DNA from: Liminaster sp017519885
GTDB lineage: Bacteria > Bacteroidota > Bacteroidia > Bacteroidales > UBA3663
Direction: 5' to 3'
DNA: 64,000 bases
Assembly: GCA_017519885.1 (NCBI GenBank)
Contig: JAFWRO010000035.1
Coordinates: forward strand, 1 to 64,000
Of the stretch, positions 40,298-49,651 are shown piece by piece. Every line of letters begins with the position of its first letter. Positions within the stretch are counted from its first letter, which is position 1. The notes below the pieces were generated by a model. The model saw only the letters and a program-made list of their open reading frames with translations, was not told where the DNA came from and searched no databases. A program made the position numbers and the translations under genes.

Positions 40298-41560
40298 TTA
40301 TTTGACCGAAGCGCAACGTGCCTCGTAGAAGCTGCGGAAGTCGCTCCAGCGGTAATAGGGATAATTTGTGGTGGGCACAGGCAGACTGGCTTCGCAACCG
40401 TTGAGCAGGCATTTCACGAGCACATCGTCCGCCCCACCTTTGCCACGATAGAAGATGAGCTGGATGTTCGAGGCCTTGCAGGTGTTCCAGTTCTGGTAGC
40501 AGTTCTTCACCTCGTAGGGATCCTCGGGATCGCGGTCGGCGCCATTGATGCCCATCAGGACGGTGAGGGGACCGATGCAGGTGTCGTGTCCGAAACGCAG
40601 GTCAGCCACGCGCTTCACGCGGCCCGAGATGACAGCGTCGGCCTTGGCGATGATGTCCTCGAGGATGGGGATCATCTCGTATTGCGGACCGAAGACCCAC
40701 GAATAGGAGCCGAGGTTGGAAGCCTCCCATTCGCCGACCAACTCCTCGTCGCTGACGATGCCGTCCATCATACCCTCGTGACCGATGCTGGGCAGCGAGG
40801 TGTAGAGGTTGAGGAGTTCGCTGCCGATGCGACCAGGATTGCCCTTGAGGCCCTCGGTGCTGGTGAAGACGCGGGCAGTGATGTCCTGACGCAAGGTGCT
40901 CTCGTGCTTGAACTGGTCGCGATGCTGTTCGAAGCGCGGACGCACTCTCGGGAACTCACGTCGGGCAGGATTCTGCCTGTCGGTGGGCACCACGCCATCG
41001 AGCGTGAAGCGCGATGACTGTTCGCGAATCTCGAGCTTCGGGTTGCACTGGACAAGCTCCTGGCAGAAGGCCGACATACTGATCACGCAACGTCCCGACA
41101 ACGAGGAGATGGCGAGCACGTCACCACCTTTTTTGAACACCTCGGGGAAACGGTTGTACATGGTGCGTGCAATGCCCTGGTGCTGCTGCCAGCCCACTTC
41201 GGTGAGTTCGCTCACACCCGTCATCAGTTCGTCCTTGACGGCCATGAAGCTGTCGCAGAACTTCTCGCCGCGAGGCGTGAGCTGATGCTGCTGGCGTGCC
41301 GTGGTGAGCAGGGTGTCGAGGTAATGGTAGAGATGGTCGCTCCAATAGTAGCGCGAGCCATGACGTGCGTAATGGCTGATGTAGAATGCCTTGTAGCCCT
41401 TGGGCGCCTTGGTGAGTCGGACGTCCTCCTGCCTGTAGGGATAGTCGTTGCCATACGCCTTGCGCGGATTGGCCTTGAGCTGGTCGAGGGCGGAAACACC
41501 CTGCGCCTCCATCGTGACGGCAAGGAGACTGAAAAGGAAAAGAATGAAGAACTTTTTCAT
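40298..41560 (-). CDS. Exported histidine-type phosphatase (MINPP/phytase-like)
   Basis: 420 residues with signal peptide MKKFFILFLFSLLAVTMEAQ. The catalytic motif YARHGSRYYW (His67) and a second catalytic site GHDTCIGP (near 324) place it in branch 2 of the histidine phosphatases. Homologous Bacteroides enzymes hydrolyse inositol hexaphosphate (phytate); that substrate is inferred. It has an internal region with YQNWNTCKASNIQLIFYRGK. It acts in the periplasm or outside. Confidence 0.82.
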   Translation of the reverse strand: MKKFFILFLFSLLAVTMEAQGVSALDQLKANPRKAYGNDYPYRQEDVRLTKAPKGYKAFYISHYARHGSRYYWSDHLYHYLDTLLTTARQQHQLTPRGEKFCDSFMAVKDELMTGVSELTEVGWQQHQGIARTMYNRFPEVFKKGGDVLAISSLSGRCVISMSAFCQELVQCNPKLEIREQSSRFTLDGVVPTDRQNPARREFPRVRPRFEQHRDQFKHESTLRQDITARVFTSTEGLKGNPGRIGSELLNLYTSLPSIGHEGMMDGIVSDEELVGEWEASNLGSYSWVFGPQYEMIPILEDIIAKADAVISGRVKRVADLRFGHDTCIGPLTVLMGINGADRDPEDPYEVKNCYQNWNTCKASNIQLIFYRGKGGADDVLVKCLLNGCEASLPVPTTNYPYYRWSDFRSFYEARCASVK

Positions 41561-41590
41561 GGAGGTAATATTTATAAAAGGAAAAATGAC

Positions 41591-41615
41591 GGGGCGAAGC
41601 TCATTGCTTCACCCC
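41591..41615 (-). terminator. Hairpin containing the acyltransferase stop codon
   Basis: On the minus strand GGGGTGAAGC, a 5-nt loop and GCTTCGCCCC form a stem with one G-T pair, followed by GTCATTTTTCC. The TGA stop (41611-41609) lies inside the left arm, so termination and the end of translation overlap. Confidence 0.55.
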
Positions 41616-42703
41616 ACGATATACTTGCTGCCCGGAAGCAGCGAGATGAGCCAGGTTACCAGCGCACTGCATGCGTATGTGAGCATCGCGATGACCGGGA
41701 TGGCAAGCCATACGGGAAGCGATGGATTAGCCACGTCGCCAGCGATGATCCACTCCGAAATCGGGATGAGGAAGAAGATGTGCATCAGGTACATGCCGAA
41801 GGTCAGCTTGCTGATGCGCGTGATCCAGGCGGGAGCCTCCTGGATGCAGGAGAAGAGCAGGAACGCGCCGAACGTGGTGATGAGGACGTTGAGCGTACAG
41901 AACTCCCACGACCATTCCGCCATCGGGGTATCCAGCATCTGTCCGGGAACGCCTTTCCACCAGAAGCTCCATGCCGTGAACGCAGCACCGAAGAGGAAAC
42001 ACAGGCTACCCACCTTGATGCGCTTCGAGCGTGACCAGTCGAGGTGCACACGGATGTAATGCGCCAACACCAGGTAGCCCAGATAGCCCGAGCAGTACCA
42101 CAGTGCGGAGAAGTTGTTCCAGAAGCATTCGCCCCACAGTTCAGGCGACACGAAGCGATGGAGCCAGGGGATGAGCGTCGAGAAGGCAAAGATGCCGAGG
42201 AACGTCAGTTCGTCCTTCGCGCTGGCCTTTTCGAGCCAGGGCGACACCACGGGGATGATGAGGTAGATGCTGATGAGCGGATACATAAACCACAGATGGC
42301 CTGCGATGGGCGGGAAGTTGAAAGGCACCATCTTCAGGTCGTGCAAGGCCTGTTCCTGCGTTGTGCCTCCCCAAGCCAAAGGCAGAACGGCATAGAGCAG
42401 CAGGAAGCACACAAAGGGTGGCAGGATGCGCAGGAAGCGCCGGCGATAGAACTGCCCCATGGTCATACCTTCGCGCATCGGGACGAGCAGGAAGGCTGAC
42501 ACGATCATGAACAGCGGCACGGAGATACGCCCGAAGAAACCATCATAGATGGATACCCACAGGCGGTTGCTCTCGTTGGCCAGCATCGTATAGGCATCGT
42601 GGTCAACGTAGAAACATTCACTCGCGTGGACGACCATCACCAGAAGGCAGGCCACCACGCGAATGTAATCGACAAAGGCAATACGGGGAGAAGGAGTTTT
42701 CAA
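41609..42703 (-). CDS. Acyltransferase-3 family membrane protein
   Basis: 364 residues and about ten membrane helices. The start RIAFVDYIRVVACLLVMVVH carries the conserved His of the family, and RISVPLFMIVSAFLL and HLWFMYPLISIYLIIPVV are also typical. It transfers acyl groups to surface glycans or lipids. The start is TTG at 42703, located in the AT-rich repeat; no suitable ATG exists before the conserved first helix. It lies downstream of fprA, separated by 42 bp. Confidence 0.85.
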   Translation of the reverse strand: MKTPSPRIAFVDYIRVVACLLVMVVHASECFYVDHDAYTMLANESNRLWVSIYDGFFGRISVPLFMIVSAFLLVPMREGMTMGQFYRRRFLRILPPFVCFLLLYAVLPLAWGGTTQEQALHDLKMVPFNFPPIAGHLWFMYPLISIYLIIPVVSPWLEKASAKDELTFLGIFAFSTLIPWLHRFVSPELWGECFWNNFSALWYCSGYLGYLVLAHYIRVHLDWSRSKRIKVGSLCFLFGAAFTAWSFWWKGVPGQMLDTPMAEWSWEFCTLNVLITTFGAFLLFSCIQEAPAWITRISKLTFGMYLMHIFFLIPISEWIIAGDVANPSLPVWLAIPVIAMLTYACSALVTWLISLLPGSKYIVG

Positions 42704-42752
42704 TTAACAATTAACAATTAATAATTAACAATTATCAATTAACAATTAACAA
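42703..42752. repeat. AT-rich dispersed repeat between fprA-like and acyltransferase genes
   Basis: Several TTAACAATTAACAATTAA units. The repeat provides both the stop codon of the flavoprotein gene (42746-42748) and the TTG start of the acyltransferase. Confidence 0.75.
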
Positions 42753-43903
42753 TTAAGCAGGGCGTCGGCCAAGGCTTCGAGCTGCGGGATGTCAGCCTCC
42801 TTCATCGACGACTTGATGGTCACCATAGGCTCAACGATCCTGACGTTCTTCATCGGTTCGAGCAGGGCCTTCATCGCCTTGCCTGCCGAGGGAGCCCAAC
42901 TGCCGTTCTCCACGATGGCAACGGCGCGGTTCTGGTAGGCCTTCATCTGCAACTTCCAAAGGAAGAAGTGCATGGGTGGGAAGACGTCGGCATCATAGGA
43001 CGAAGCACAAACCACCAGTTTGCCCATACGGAAGGCATCCTCGATGGCCTCGGCCATATCGTCGCGGCAGAGGTCGGCGACAGCCACCTTGCCTGCACCC
43101 TTTGCCTCAAGGATCTCGGCAAGCTTCTCAGCCACCTTGGCGGTGTTGCCATGGATGCTGGCATGAGCCACCAGCACGCCCTTGGTCTCGACATCGTACT
43201 TGCTCCAGATATTGTAGAGACGCAGTGCCTCGGCCAGCTTCTCACCGGTGAGGATAGGGCCGTGCAATGGGCAGATGGTCTCAATGTCGAACTTGCCCGC
43301 CTTCTTGAGTGCGGTGCTGACAGGAGCACCATACTTGCCGCAGATGTTGAAGTAGTAGCGGCGAGCCTCGCATGCCCAGTCGTCGGGATCGGCATCCTTC
43401 ACGCCGAACTTGCCGAATGCATCGGCCGAGAAGAAGACCTTCTCCTCGGGGCACCAGGTCATGATGACCTCGGACCAATGCACCATCGGAGCGGTGATGA
43501 ACTGCAGGGTGGTCTGACCCAACGAAAGCACATCGCCTTCCTTCACGGCCTTGGTGCCAGCAGCGTTGAACTTCTCGTCGAACTGTGCAGCAAACTGCAG
43601 TGCCTTGGCCGAAGCCACGATGACAGCCTCGGGATAGCGGGCACGGAAAGCACCCACCGAACCACTGTGGTCGGGCTCGTAATGCTGTGCGATGAGGTAG
43701 TCGGGCTTGCGGCCATCGAGGGCCTTCTCGAGCTTGTCGAGCCACTCGTCGGTCTTGCGCTTATCGACGCTATCCATCACGGCAACCTTCTCGTCGAGGA
43801 TAACGAAGCTGTTGTAACACATGCCTTCCGGCAAATCATACTGGCTCTCGAAGAGCTCCAATTCGGGATCGTCACACCCGATGTACTTGATCTTTTCTGT
43901 CAT
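42746..43903 (-). CDS. FprA-family A-type flavoprotein (flavodiiron protein)
   Basis: 385 residues: a metallo-beta-lactamase-like diiron domain (HYEPDH, with His74, Glu76, Asp78, His79; further ligands in MVHWSE and FSADAFG; CPLHGP) followed by a flavodoxin domain (VAHASIHGNTAKVAEKLAE). Flavodiiron proteins reduce O2 to water, or NO, protecting anaerobes. It is cytoplasmic. Its C-terminal end is encoded up to the AT-rich repeat. Confidence 0.93.
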   Translation of the reverse strand: MTEKIKYIGCDDPELELFESQYDLPEGMCYNSFVILDEKVAVMDSVDKRKTDEWLDKLEKALDGRKPDYLIAQHYEPDHSGSVGAFRARYPEAVIVASAKALQFAAQFDEKFNAAGTKAVKEGDVLSLGQTTLQFITAPMVHWSEVIMTWCPEEKVFFSADAFGKFGVKDADPDDWACEARRYYFNICGKYGAPVSTALKKAGKFDIETICPLHGPILTGEKLAEALRLYNIWSKYDVETKGVLVAHASIHGNTAKVAEKLAEILEAKGAGKVAVADLCRDDMAEAIEDAFRMGKLVVCASSYDADVFPPMHFFLWKLQMKAYQNRAVAIVENGSWAPSAGKAMKALLEPMKNVRIVEPMVTIKSSMKEADIPQLEALADALLNC

Positions 43904-43921
43904 ATTTTTTTGGGTTTTTTA

Positions 43922-43967
43922 GTTATCTGAGTTATCCGAGTACTCCGATTATTCCGAGTACTCCGGA
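43922..43967. repeat. TACTCCGA-type short tandem repeat
   Basis: About five units such as TTATCCGAG, TACTCCGA, TTATTCCGAG and TACTCCGG, between the SGNH hydrolase stop and the flavoprotein start. Same motif as 27418-27470. Confidence 0.65.
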
Positions 43968-43976
43968 ACCAATCTC

Positions 43977-44789
43977 TCATAGGCAAGGCAGCGCGCGGAG
44001 GTGTGCCTCGATGGTCTTGCCCAGGCGGATGTGGCCGGCATTGTTGGGGTGCAGGCGGTCGTAGCGCACGGTCTCGGGCTTGGGTTCGGGCTCGGCGAAG
44101 TACACGCCGTGCTCAGGCTCCATCGGGAAGAGGCCCGAGTCGCGATAGAGGTCGATGCAGGGCACAGCCCAATACTGGCAAGCCTGGCGCAGCACGTCCA
44201 TATACTCCTCGATGTAGTGTCCCTGCACGTTGGTGAAGTCCTCATCGGGCTGCACGTTGAACTTGCCCTTGGCGGGGTCGCTGAAGTTGGCATAGGCACG
44301 ATGGATGGGCGTCATCACGATGATCTGCTTGGTCGGGTAGTTATGCTTGAGCCAGGAGAGGCACATGTTGATGCGGCCGCAGAAGGTCGTGTCGTTCATG
44401 CACCACTCGCGATGACGGGCAGCTACCATCTTGCCGTTGCGGTTGCAGATGGTGTCGCGTTCGGTGAAGAAACGGCCGATGGGGATGCCGTGGTTATAGT
44501 CGTTGGTGCCAGCCCAGATGAAGATGGCATCGATGGTGGTGCTGTCGGTCTGCTGCATCAGCTTCGCCTTCTCCAGTATCTGGTGCCACTGGTGGCCGCT
44601 TCGGGCATAGACGCGCGGCTCGATGCCGAGCGAATCGCGCAGGTAGTCATAGTAGTGGTAATTGGCGGCACGATTGTTGGGGTCGGTCATCGAATCGCCC
44701 AGGAAGGCGCAACGCTTGCCTTGCCACTGTGCCATGCAGGCAAATGCAGTAAAAAGGCAAAAGAGTAGGGTCAAAAGATTCCTTTTCAT
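43977..44789 (-). CDS. Exported SGNH/GDSL hydrolase
   Basis: 270 residues, signal peptide MKRNLLTLLFCLFTAFACMA. SGNH blocks are present: FLGDSMTD (Ser33), IWAGTNDYNHG and DRLHPNNAGH (catalytic Asp/His near 245-248). It probably removes acetyl or other ester groups from glycans in the periplasm. It is last in line after the GH2 gene but has its own promoter (44834-44867), so it may be expressed separately. Confidence 0.85.
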   Translation of the reverse strand: MKRNLLTLLFCLFTAFACMAQWQGKRCAFLGDSMTDPNNRAANYHYYDYLRDSLGIEPRVYARSGHQWHQILEKAKLMQQTDSTTIDAIFIWAGTNDYNHGIPIGRFFTERDTICNRNGKMVAARHREWCMNDTTFCGRINMCLSWLKHNYPTKQIIVMTPIHRAYANFSDPAKGKFNVQPDEDFTNVQGHYIEEYMDVLRQACQYWAVPCIDLYRDSGLFPMEPEHGVYFAEPEPKPETVRYDRLHPNNAGHIRLGKTIEAHLRALPCL

Positions 44790-44833
44790 GTCAATATTCT
44801 ATCTTGTTACAAATGCTATTTGTCAATAAGCGG

Positions 44834-44867
44834 TGCAAAGATAATCATTTTGTTTGCTTGCTCCAAA
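44834..44867 (-). promoter_or_regulatory. Promoter of the SGNH hydrolase gene
   Basis: Minus-strand TTTG (44867-44864), 20 bp, TATCTTTG (44843-44836). Confidence 0.75.
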
Positions 44868-44941
44868 TTTTTCGGGGGAAAAATGAAAAATGAAAGGCGC
44901 GGCATCGTAGGATGTCGCGTCTTCATTGAATTTTACTAATA

Positions 44942-47185
44942 TTATAAATGTATCAAAGCGCTTGGAAGGCCGTCACACCTGGCACCCACGACGCAGGGAC
45001 CTGTAAGGCTGCGAAGACGAATGGTGGCTCGACCATTGGCAGCCTGGATGCGACGGGAGCCTGTGGTGGTGCCCTGGTTGACGAGCAATTCGCCATCGCC
45101 GGCAATCGAGAACTCAATCCAATCGCTGCTGTCGAGACAGCGGATGCCATTGGCGTCGTAGAGCTGGGCCTCGATCAGGTCGGGGGCAATCCGCGTGAGT
45201 CGCAGTTCGGCAGGCTTTCCCCAATGTTCGGTCTGATATTCGAAGGTAATCTCGTCGGACAAATCCTTGGCGACGGCCTTGATGGTGTTGGTGCCTCGTT
45301 GCAGGACGACGTTCCAATGGAAGCCCTGGGCGGGATAGTCCTCCATGTTACGCTTTCGTTTGCCTACCGACTGGCCATTGACGAAGAGCTCTACCTCGGG
45401 CTGATTGGAATAGACGAGGACCTCACGGGGTTCGCCTTCCTCGCCCCAACGCACAGGCCAGGAATGTCCGTAGATGTGAAGCATCGGCTGGCTTGCCCAA
45501 TAACTTTGGAACACGTAATAACTCTCCTTGGGCGTGCCATCGCGCTGCATGATGCCCTTCTGGTTGACGTAAGGAATAGGATTCGAGGGACGCAGCGGGG
45601 TGCAGAAATCCTTGAAGGTCCAGAATGCCGATCCCGTCAGGTTGGGCATCCTGGCCTGTTCCTTCAGATGCCAATCGAAGAGACGGACAATGTAGCTCTC
45701 CGACCAGTCGCCTTTCTTGTCACCGACCTCGATGTCGAAGCCCGACTCGGCATGTCGGCCCGCATGACTGTCGCCTCCCCATTCGGCATGCAGGAAATGG
45801 GGGAAGCGTGCGATGGCAGCCTCCTCCATCTCGCGATAATCGGTGAAGCGTCGGCTGTACCAACCTGCCCAAATCGACGGCGAATAGATATCGACGATGT
45901 CGGCACAGAAGTCGCAGCGACGAATGACCGTCTTTCGCAGGGGGTCGAGCCGATGGGCGTGATCGTTGAGCGACGTCATCAGAGAACGGATACCCAGCGT
46001 ATCGATGATGGTAGAGAAATCGCCTGGCCAGTCATTTTCGTTGCCGAGGCCCCAAAGGATGATGCTCGGATGATGACGATGCTGAGTGATCATGTTTTCG
46101 AGCATTCGATGAGCCTGCTGCTGATACTCTTCTCCCCCTACTCCACCACGGCACCAGGGAATCTCTTCCCACACGAGGATGCCGAGCGAGTCGCAGAGGT
46201 CGAGCACGAGGTCGCGCTGCTGGTAATGGCCCAAACGGATGAAGTTGGCACCCATGTCCTTGATCTGCTTCATCTCCTGTCGGATCTGCTCATCGGTCAT
46301 AGCGGCACCCACTCCGGCATGGTCCTCATGGCGATGTGTACCCTTCAAGAGCAGACGGCGACCATTGAGGAAGAAGGGCCCATGCTCGCGGAACACATAA
46401 CTGCGGAAGCCAAAGCGACGCTCGATGACCTGTTGGCCAAAAGTGATACGAAGCGTATAGAGCGATGGCGAATCCACATCCCACAACGTAGGTTTCCTGA
46501 TGCGGATAGGCAGACCGATGCCCCCTTCATAGACCGTCTTTCCATCGGGAGACACGATGCTGCAACTGACGTCCCCGATATCAGATGGCGAAGTTTTCAC
46601 ACTTACCTTGTCGCCCTCCACATCGATGCGGACATCGCTGATGTAGCGCTCGGGCAGATACACCAGATGAACGGGGCGATAGAGTCCTCCATAGAGGCAG
46701 AAGTCGCTCATGTCGGAAGGAATCATCTCCACATCACGACTGTTGTCGCAACGCACGGCAATGGGATGCCGGCCATTGCCGACTTCGGTGATATCGACCG
46801 TCCAACGGTCGTAACCGCCGACGTGCGAACCCATCAGACGGCCATCGACATAGACCTGCGTCTTCTGGCCTGCACCTTCGAACTCCAGCAAGGTATGTCC
46901 CCCAGCATAGGGATTTGCCACCTCGATGGTGGTGCGATACCAGGCAGCACCCTGATAGTAGTTCACGTCGGGATCGACACCATCTTCGGCATTATAGCAA
47001 TGGGGAAGCGTGACGTCCTGCCACAACGGGACGCTTTCGGGTTTCCCTTCCTTCACGGGACGCTCCACCTCCCAGACGTTTGCCATGTCGGTGCGAACGA
47101 ATTGCCATTGGGACAAATTGACCTGTGCACCAGCTGTCACAGCCAGCACACAGGTCGAAAAACAAAGCACACACAATCGTTTCAA
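44942..47185 (-). CDS. Glycoside hydrolase family 2 enzyme
   Basis: 747 residues starting with TTG at 47185, signal peptide ending AVTAGA. Order: sugar-binding jelly roll (about 20-190), Ig-like domain, TIM barrel with acid/base Glu near 380 (GLGNENDW) and nucleophile Glu near 465 (HAEWGGDSH), and C-terminal beta domains of DUF4982 type (VELFVNGQSVGKRKRN). GH2 includes beta-galactosidases and beta-glucuronidases; the locus context favours a uronate- or galactose-containing glycan. It follows the lyase/GH88 gene by 115 bp, a gap filled by a CCCCTCGAA-type repeat. Confidence 0.88.
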   Translation of the reverse strand: MKRLCVLCFSTCVLAVTAGAQVNLSQWQFVRTDMANVWEVERPVKEGKPESVPLWQDVTLPHCYNAEDGVDPDVNYYQGAAWYRTTIEVANPYAGGHTLLEFEGAGQKTQVYVDGRLMGSHVGGYDRWTVDITEVGNGRHPIAVRCDNSRDVEMIPSDMSDFCLYGGLYRPVHLVYLPERYISDVRIDVEGDKVSVKTSPSDIGDVSCSIVSPDGKTVYEGGIGLPIRIRKPTLWDVDSPSLYTLRITFGQQVIERRFGFRSYVFREHGPFFLNGRRLLLKGTHRHEDHAGVGAAMTDEQIRQEMKQIKDMGANFIRLGHYQQRDLVLDLCDSLGILVWEEIPWCRGGVGGEEYQQQAHRMLENMITQHRHHPSIILWGLGNENDWPGDFSTIIDTLGIRSLMTSLNDHAHRLDPLRKTVIRRCDFCADIVDIYSPSIWAGWYSRRFTDYREMEEAAIARFPHFLHAEWGGDSHAGRHAESGFDIEVGDKKGDWSESYIVRLFDWHLKEQARMPNLTGSAFWTFKDFCTPLRPSNPIPYVNQKGIMQRDGTPKESYYVFQSYWASQPMLHIYGHSWPVRWGEEGEPREVLVYSNQPEVELFVNGQSVGKRKRNMEDYPAQGFHWNVVLQRGTNTIKAVAKDLSDEITFEYQTEHWGKPAELRLTRIAPDLIEAQLYDANGIRCLDSSDWIEFSIAGDGELLVNQGTTTGSRRIQAANGRATIRLRSLTGPCVVGARCDGLPSALIHL

Positions 47186-47186
47186 G

Positions 47187-47295
47187 GTTAAGAGGGGTTT
47201 GAAGGGTTCGAGGGGTTCGAGGGGTTCGAGAGGTTTGAGAGGTTAAGAGGGGCTAACAACCTTTCGAACCTTTCTTAACCTTTCGAACTTTTCAG
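47187..47295. repeat. GAACCCCTC / GAACCTTTC simple repeat
   Basis: Tandem GGGGTTCGA (plus strand), GGTTTGAGA, GGTTAAGA and CCTTTCGAA units fill the space between the GH2 start and the lyase/GH88 stop. The minus-strand half at 47190-47250 and the plus-strand half at 47262-47295 can pair. Related units occur within coding sequence at about 25228-25305 and 57345-57430. Confidence 0.75.
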
Positions 47296-47300
47296 AACCA

Positions 47301-49640
47301 TCATTTATTCAGCTTGTCTCTTCTATGCAGCGCCTCGAGGTAATAGTAGTCGGCATAGTTGATGGGGACGTCGATCTCGTCGCCAGCGGGGTAGTTGCCC
47401 GTGGCGTGCAACAGGAGGAAGCCCTGTGCGGTGCCCGGCTCGGGCTGATAGCTGGTCTCCAATGAATGGAGAACGCGGTCGGCATAGCTGCGATAAGCGG
47501 CTGCGGTGTCGGCATCGACATAGGTAGCCAGTTCGTAGAGCGCGGAGGCGATGATGGCTGCTGCCGAAGCATCGCGTGGACATCCACCGTCCTGGGCAGG
47601 ACCCACGCCGGTCTTGATGGCAGGGTCGCGCATGTCCCAGTAGGGAACCAGGTCGTCGGGCATATCGGGTTGTGACATCCAGAATGCGGCAATCTTCTGC
47701 GCCTGCTCCAAGTAGGCCTTGTCATGGGTATAACGATAGCACATCGTGAAGCCATAGAGACCCCAGCCCTGACCACGACTCCATACCGACTCGTCGAAGA
47801 GACCCTGGTGGGTGATGCGCTTGATGACGCTGCCATCCTCGGGATTATAATCCACCACATGATAGGAGGAATAGTCCTCGCGGAAATGATTGCGCATGGT
47901 AGTGTTGGCATGCGAAACGGCAATGTTGTAGTAGCGCTTGTCACCCGTGATGCGTGATGCCTCGAAAAGCAGTTCGAGGTTCATCATATTGTCGATGATG
48001 ACAGCGAACTTCCATCGGTCGGGTGTGCCCCAACTCCAACTGCGGATGCAACCCACACGGTCGTCGTAACGAGTGATGAGCGTCTTGGCTGCCTTCACGA
48101 CAACGTCGCGATAGGACTGCTCGCCTGTCAGTTCCCACGCCTTGCCGAAGGTGTTATAGACCATGAAGCCCAGGTCGTGGCTTCCTCCATGGTTCTTCAC
48201 CGGTTCGATGGGCCAGGTGTTGCTGACCGCCTGCTGACGCCAGAAGGGATCGTGCGAATACTGGTACATGTGCCACAGTTCGCCACCGAAGAATCCACAG
48301 CACCAGTCGGGCTGACGCACCATACGCAAATCGCCGTTCTTCTCCACGCAACGTGGCATCAACGACCAGTCCTTGCGGTCCTTGCGTATCTTGTTCGCCT
48401 GGCTGAGCTGATGGCGCAACTGCACGTCAGCACGAGCAAAGGCATTGTCGGTGAGGTCGGGCGTATAGTAGAGCAGGAAGAAACGATCGGCAAAACGACG
48501 GATAACGTTGTCCTTGGCCAACTGCAGGTAGTCGGTGCGCTCGGGTTCTAGCAGGTAGAGACGATAGAAGTCCTTGGCCAGTTCGTTCTGCTTGTAGTCC
48601 CACTCGCTGATCTGCTGGTAGGGCCACTCCTCCACCTTTCTGCCCATATACGGGGCAAGGAAGTCGGCGGCTTTCTCGAGCAGGTCCATGCCCTCGGGCT
48701 GATAGCCTGCCTGTCGTGCCAGCTGGAAGACGTCGATGATGTGCGTCATATTGTACTGCGAGTAACCGAAGGCCAACGTACGGCGCAACTCGTTGGGCTG
48801 TTTGCCATCGGGCTCGATCTGCGTCAGCATGCGCTTCTCGTAGAACTGTGACAGATATTCCTCCATCACCTTCTTGTCGCCCACAAATTTGGCGTAGGCG
48901 ATGACCTGCACATCGTGGGCAGTGGCGTGGTTGTTGCGCTGGTTTCCTTCCTCGATGCCCTGTTCGCTGGTCAGGATCCAATGGAGGAACTCGGCGAACC
49001 ATTTCCGAAGCGCCTTGGCATCCTTGGCGGTAAAGGCCTTTGAACCTTCGAGCAGTTGCACGGCATCGAGCATCTCGACAAACGAGTAGGCATCGATAAC
49101 CCCGTAGCAGCGTCCCCTGCCGTTGAACTTGCCAGGCACAATCTGGGCATGGTTCAGATTCGGATTCATCCTTGTGTCCTTGTCCAGGAACCATACTCTC
49201 AGCAGTTCGGCAGCCTTCCGGGCATAACGCTCGTCGCCGCTGAAATACCAAGCCAGCGAGAGGGTGGTGACCCCGTTGGCCATCAGCGCCAGTTTCGGAC
49301 GGTCGAGGAGTTCCAGTTCGGGATTCGACACACCGTCGCGAGCGATGTAGGGCAGTCCGTCGGGCTTGGTCGGATCGGGCCAGTAGTAGCGGCTCAGACT
49401 CAGGTAGTCGTGCTTGTCGCCACTGGCCGGCACCTTCTCCTTCATCATCACCGAAAGCGGCTGGCGCTGCAATTCGCTCTCGGCCTCGTCGAGAAGATGA
49501 CGATAGGCTGTGGCGTAGGCCGGCTGTTCCAGCGAGGCTTTCACCCGGGCGAGGTGAGCGCCGTCCCAGATGGACTGCGCCCCCGCCGTCGATACGGGCA
49601 AAAGAAGGAGGAATAGACCAACTAACTTATGAATCCTCAT
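47301..49640 (-). CDS. Alginate-lyase-family / GH88 fusion enzyme
   Basis: 779 residues, signal peptide ending PVSTAGA. The N-terminal module (about 25-390) has the (alpha/alpha)-barrel alginate-lyase pattern, with QRNNHATAHDVQ (Asn/His near 235) and a GYSQYN tyrosine, as in PL38-type lyases. The C-terminal module (about 400-779) is GH88-like: an Asp near 549 (VIIDNMMNLELLFEAS) and SVWSRGQGWGLYGFTM. Together they would cleave a uronic-acid polymer by elimination and then hydrolyse the unsaturated uronate from the product. Overlap in one chain is unusual and specific. It sits 11 bp after the surface lipoprotein gene. Confidence 0.85.
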   Translation of the reverse strand: MRIHKLVGLFLLLLPVSTAGAQSIWDGAHLARVKASLEQPAYATAYRHLLDEAESELQRQPLSVMMKEKVPASGDKHDYLSLSRYYWPDPTKPDGLPYIARDGVSNPELELLDRPKLALMANGVTTLSLAWYFSGDERYARKAAELLRVWFLDKDTRMNPNLNHAQIVPGKFNGRGRCYGVIDAYSFVEMLDAVQLLEGSKAFTAKDAKALRKWFAEFLHWILTSEQGIEEGNQRNNHATAHDVQVIAYAKFVGDKKVMEEYLSQFYEKRMLTQIEPDGKQPNELRRTLAFGYSQYNMTHIIDVFQLARQAGYQPEGMDLLEKAADFLAPYMGRKVEEWPYQQISEWDYKQNELAKDFYRLYLLEPERTDYLQLAKDNVIRRFADRFFLLYYTPDLTDNAFARADVQLRHQLSQANKIRKDRKDWSLMPRCVEKNGDLRMVRQPDWCCGFFGGELWHMYQYSHDPFWRQQAVSNTWPIEPVKNHGGSHDLGFMVYNTFGKAWELTGEQSYRDVVVKAAKTLITRYDDRVGCIRSWSWGTPDRWKFAVIIDNMMNLELLFEASRITGDKRYYNIAVSHANTTMRNHFREDYSSYHVVDYNPEDGSVIKRITHQGLFDESVWSRGQGWGLYGFTMCYRYTHDKAYLEQAQKIAAFWMSQPDMPDDLVPYWDMRDPAIKTGVGPAQDGGCPRDASAAAIIASALYELATYVDADTAAAYRSYADRVLHSLETSYQPEPGTAQGFLLLHATGNYPAGDEIDVPINYADYYYLEALHRRDKLNK

Positions 49641-49651
49641 AAACCCTTAAG

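Noticed and set aside
44948..47191. 747-codon open frame antisense to the GH2 gene
   Set aside because: It matches the GH2 gene end to end on the opposite strand, has no recognisable motif and is a codon-bias shadow.
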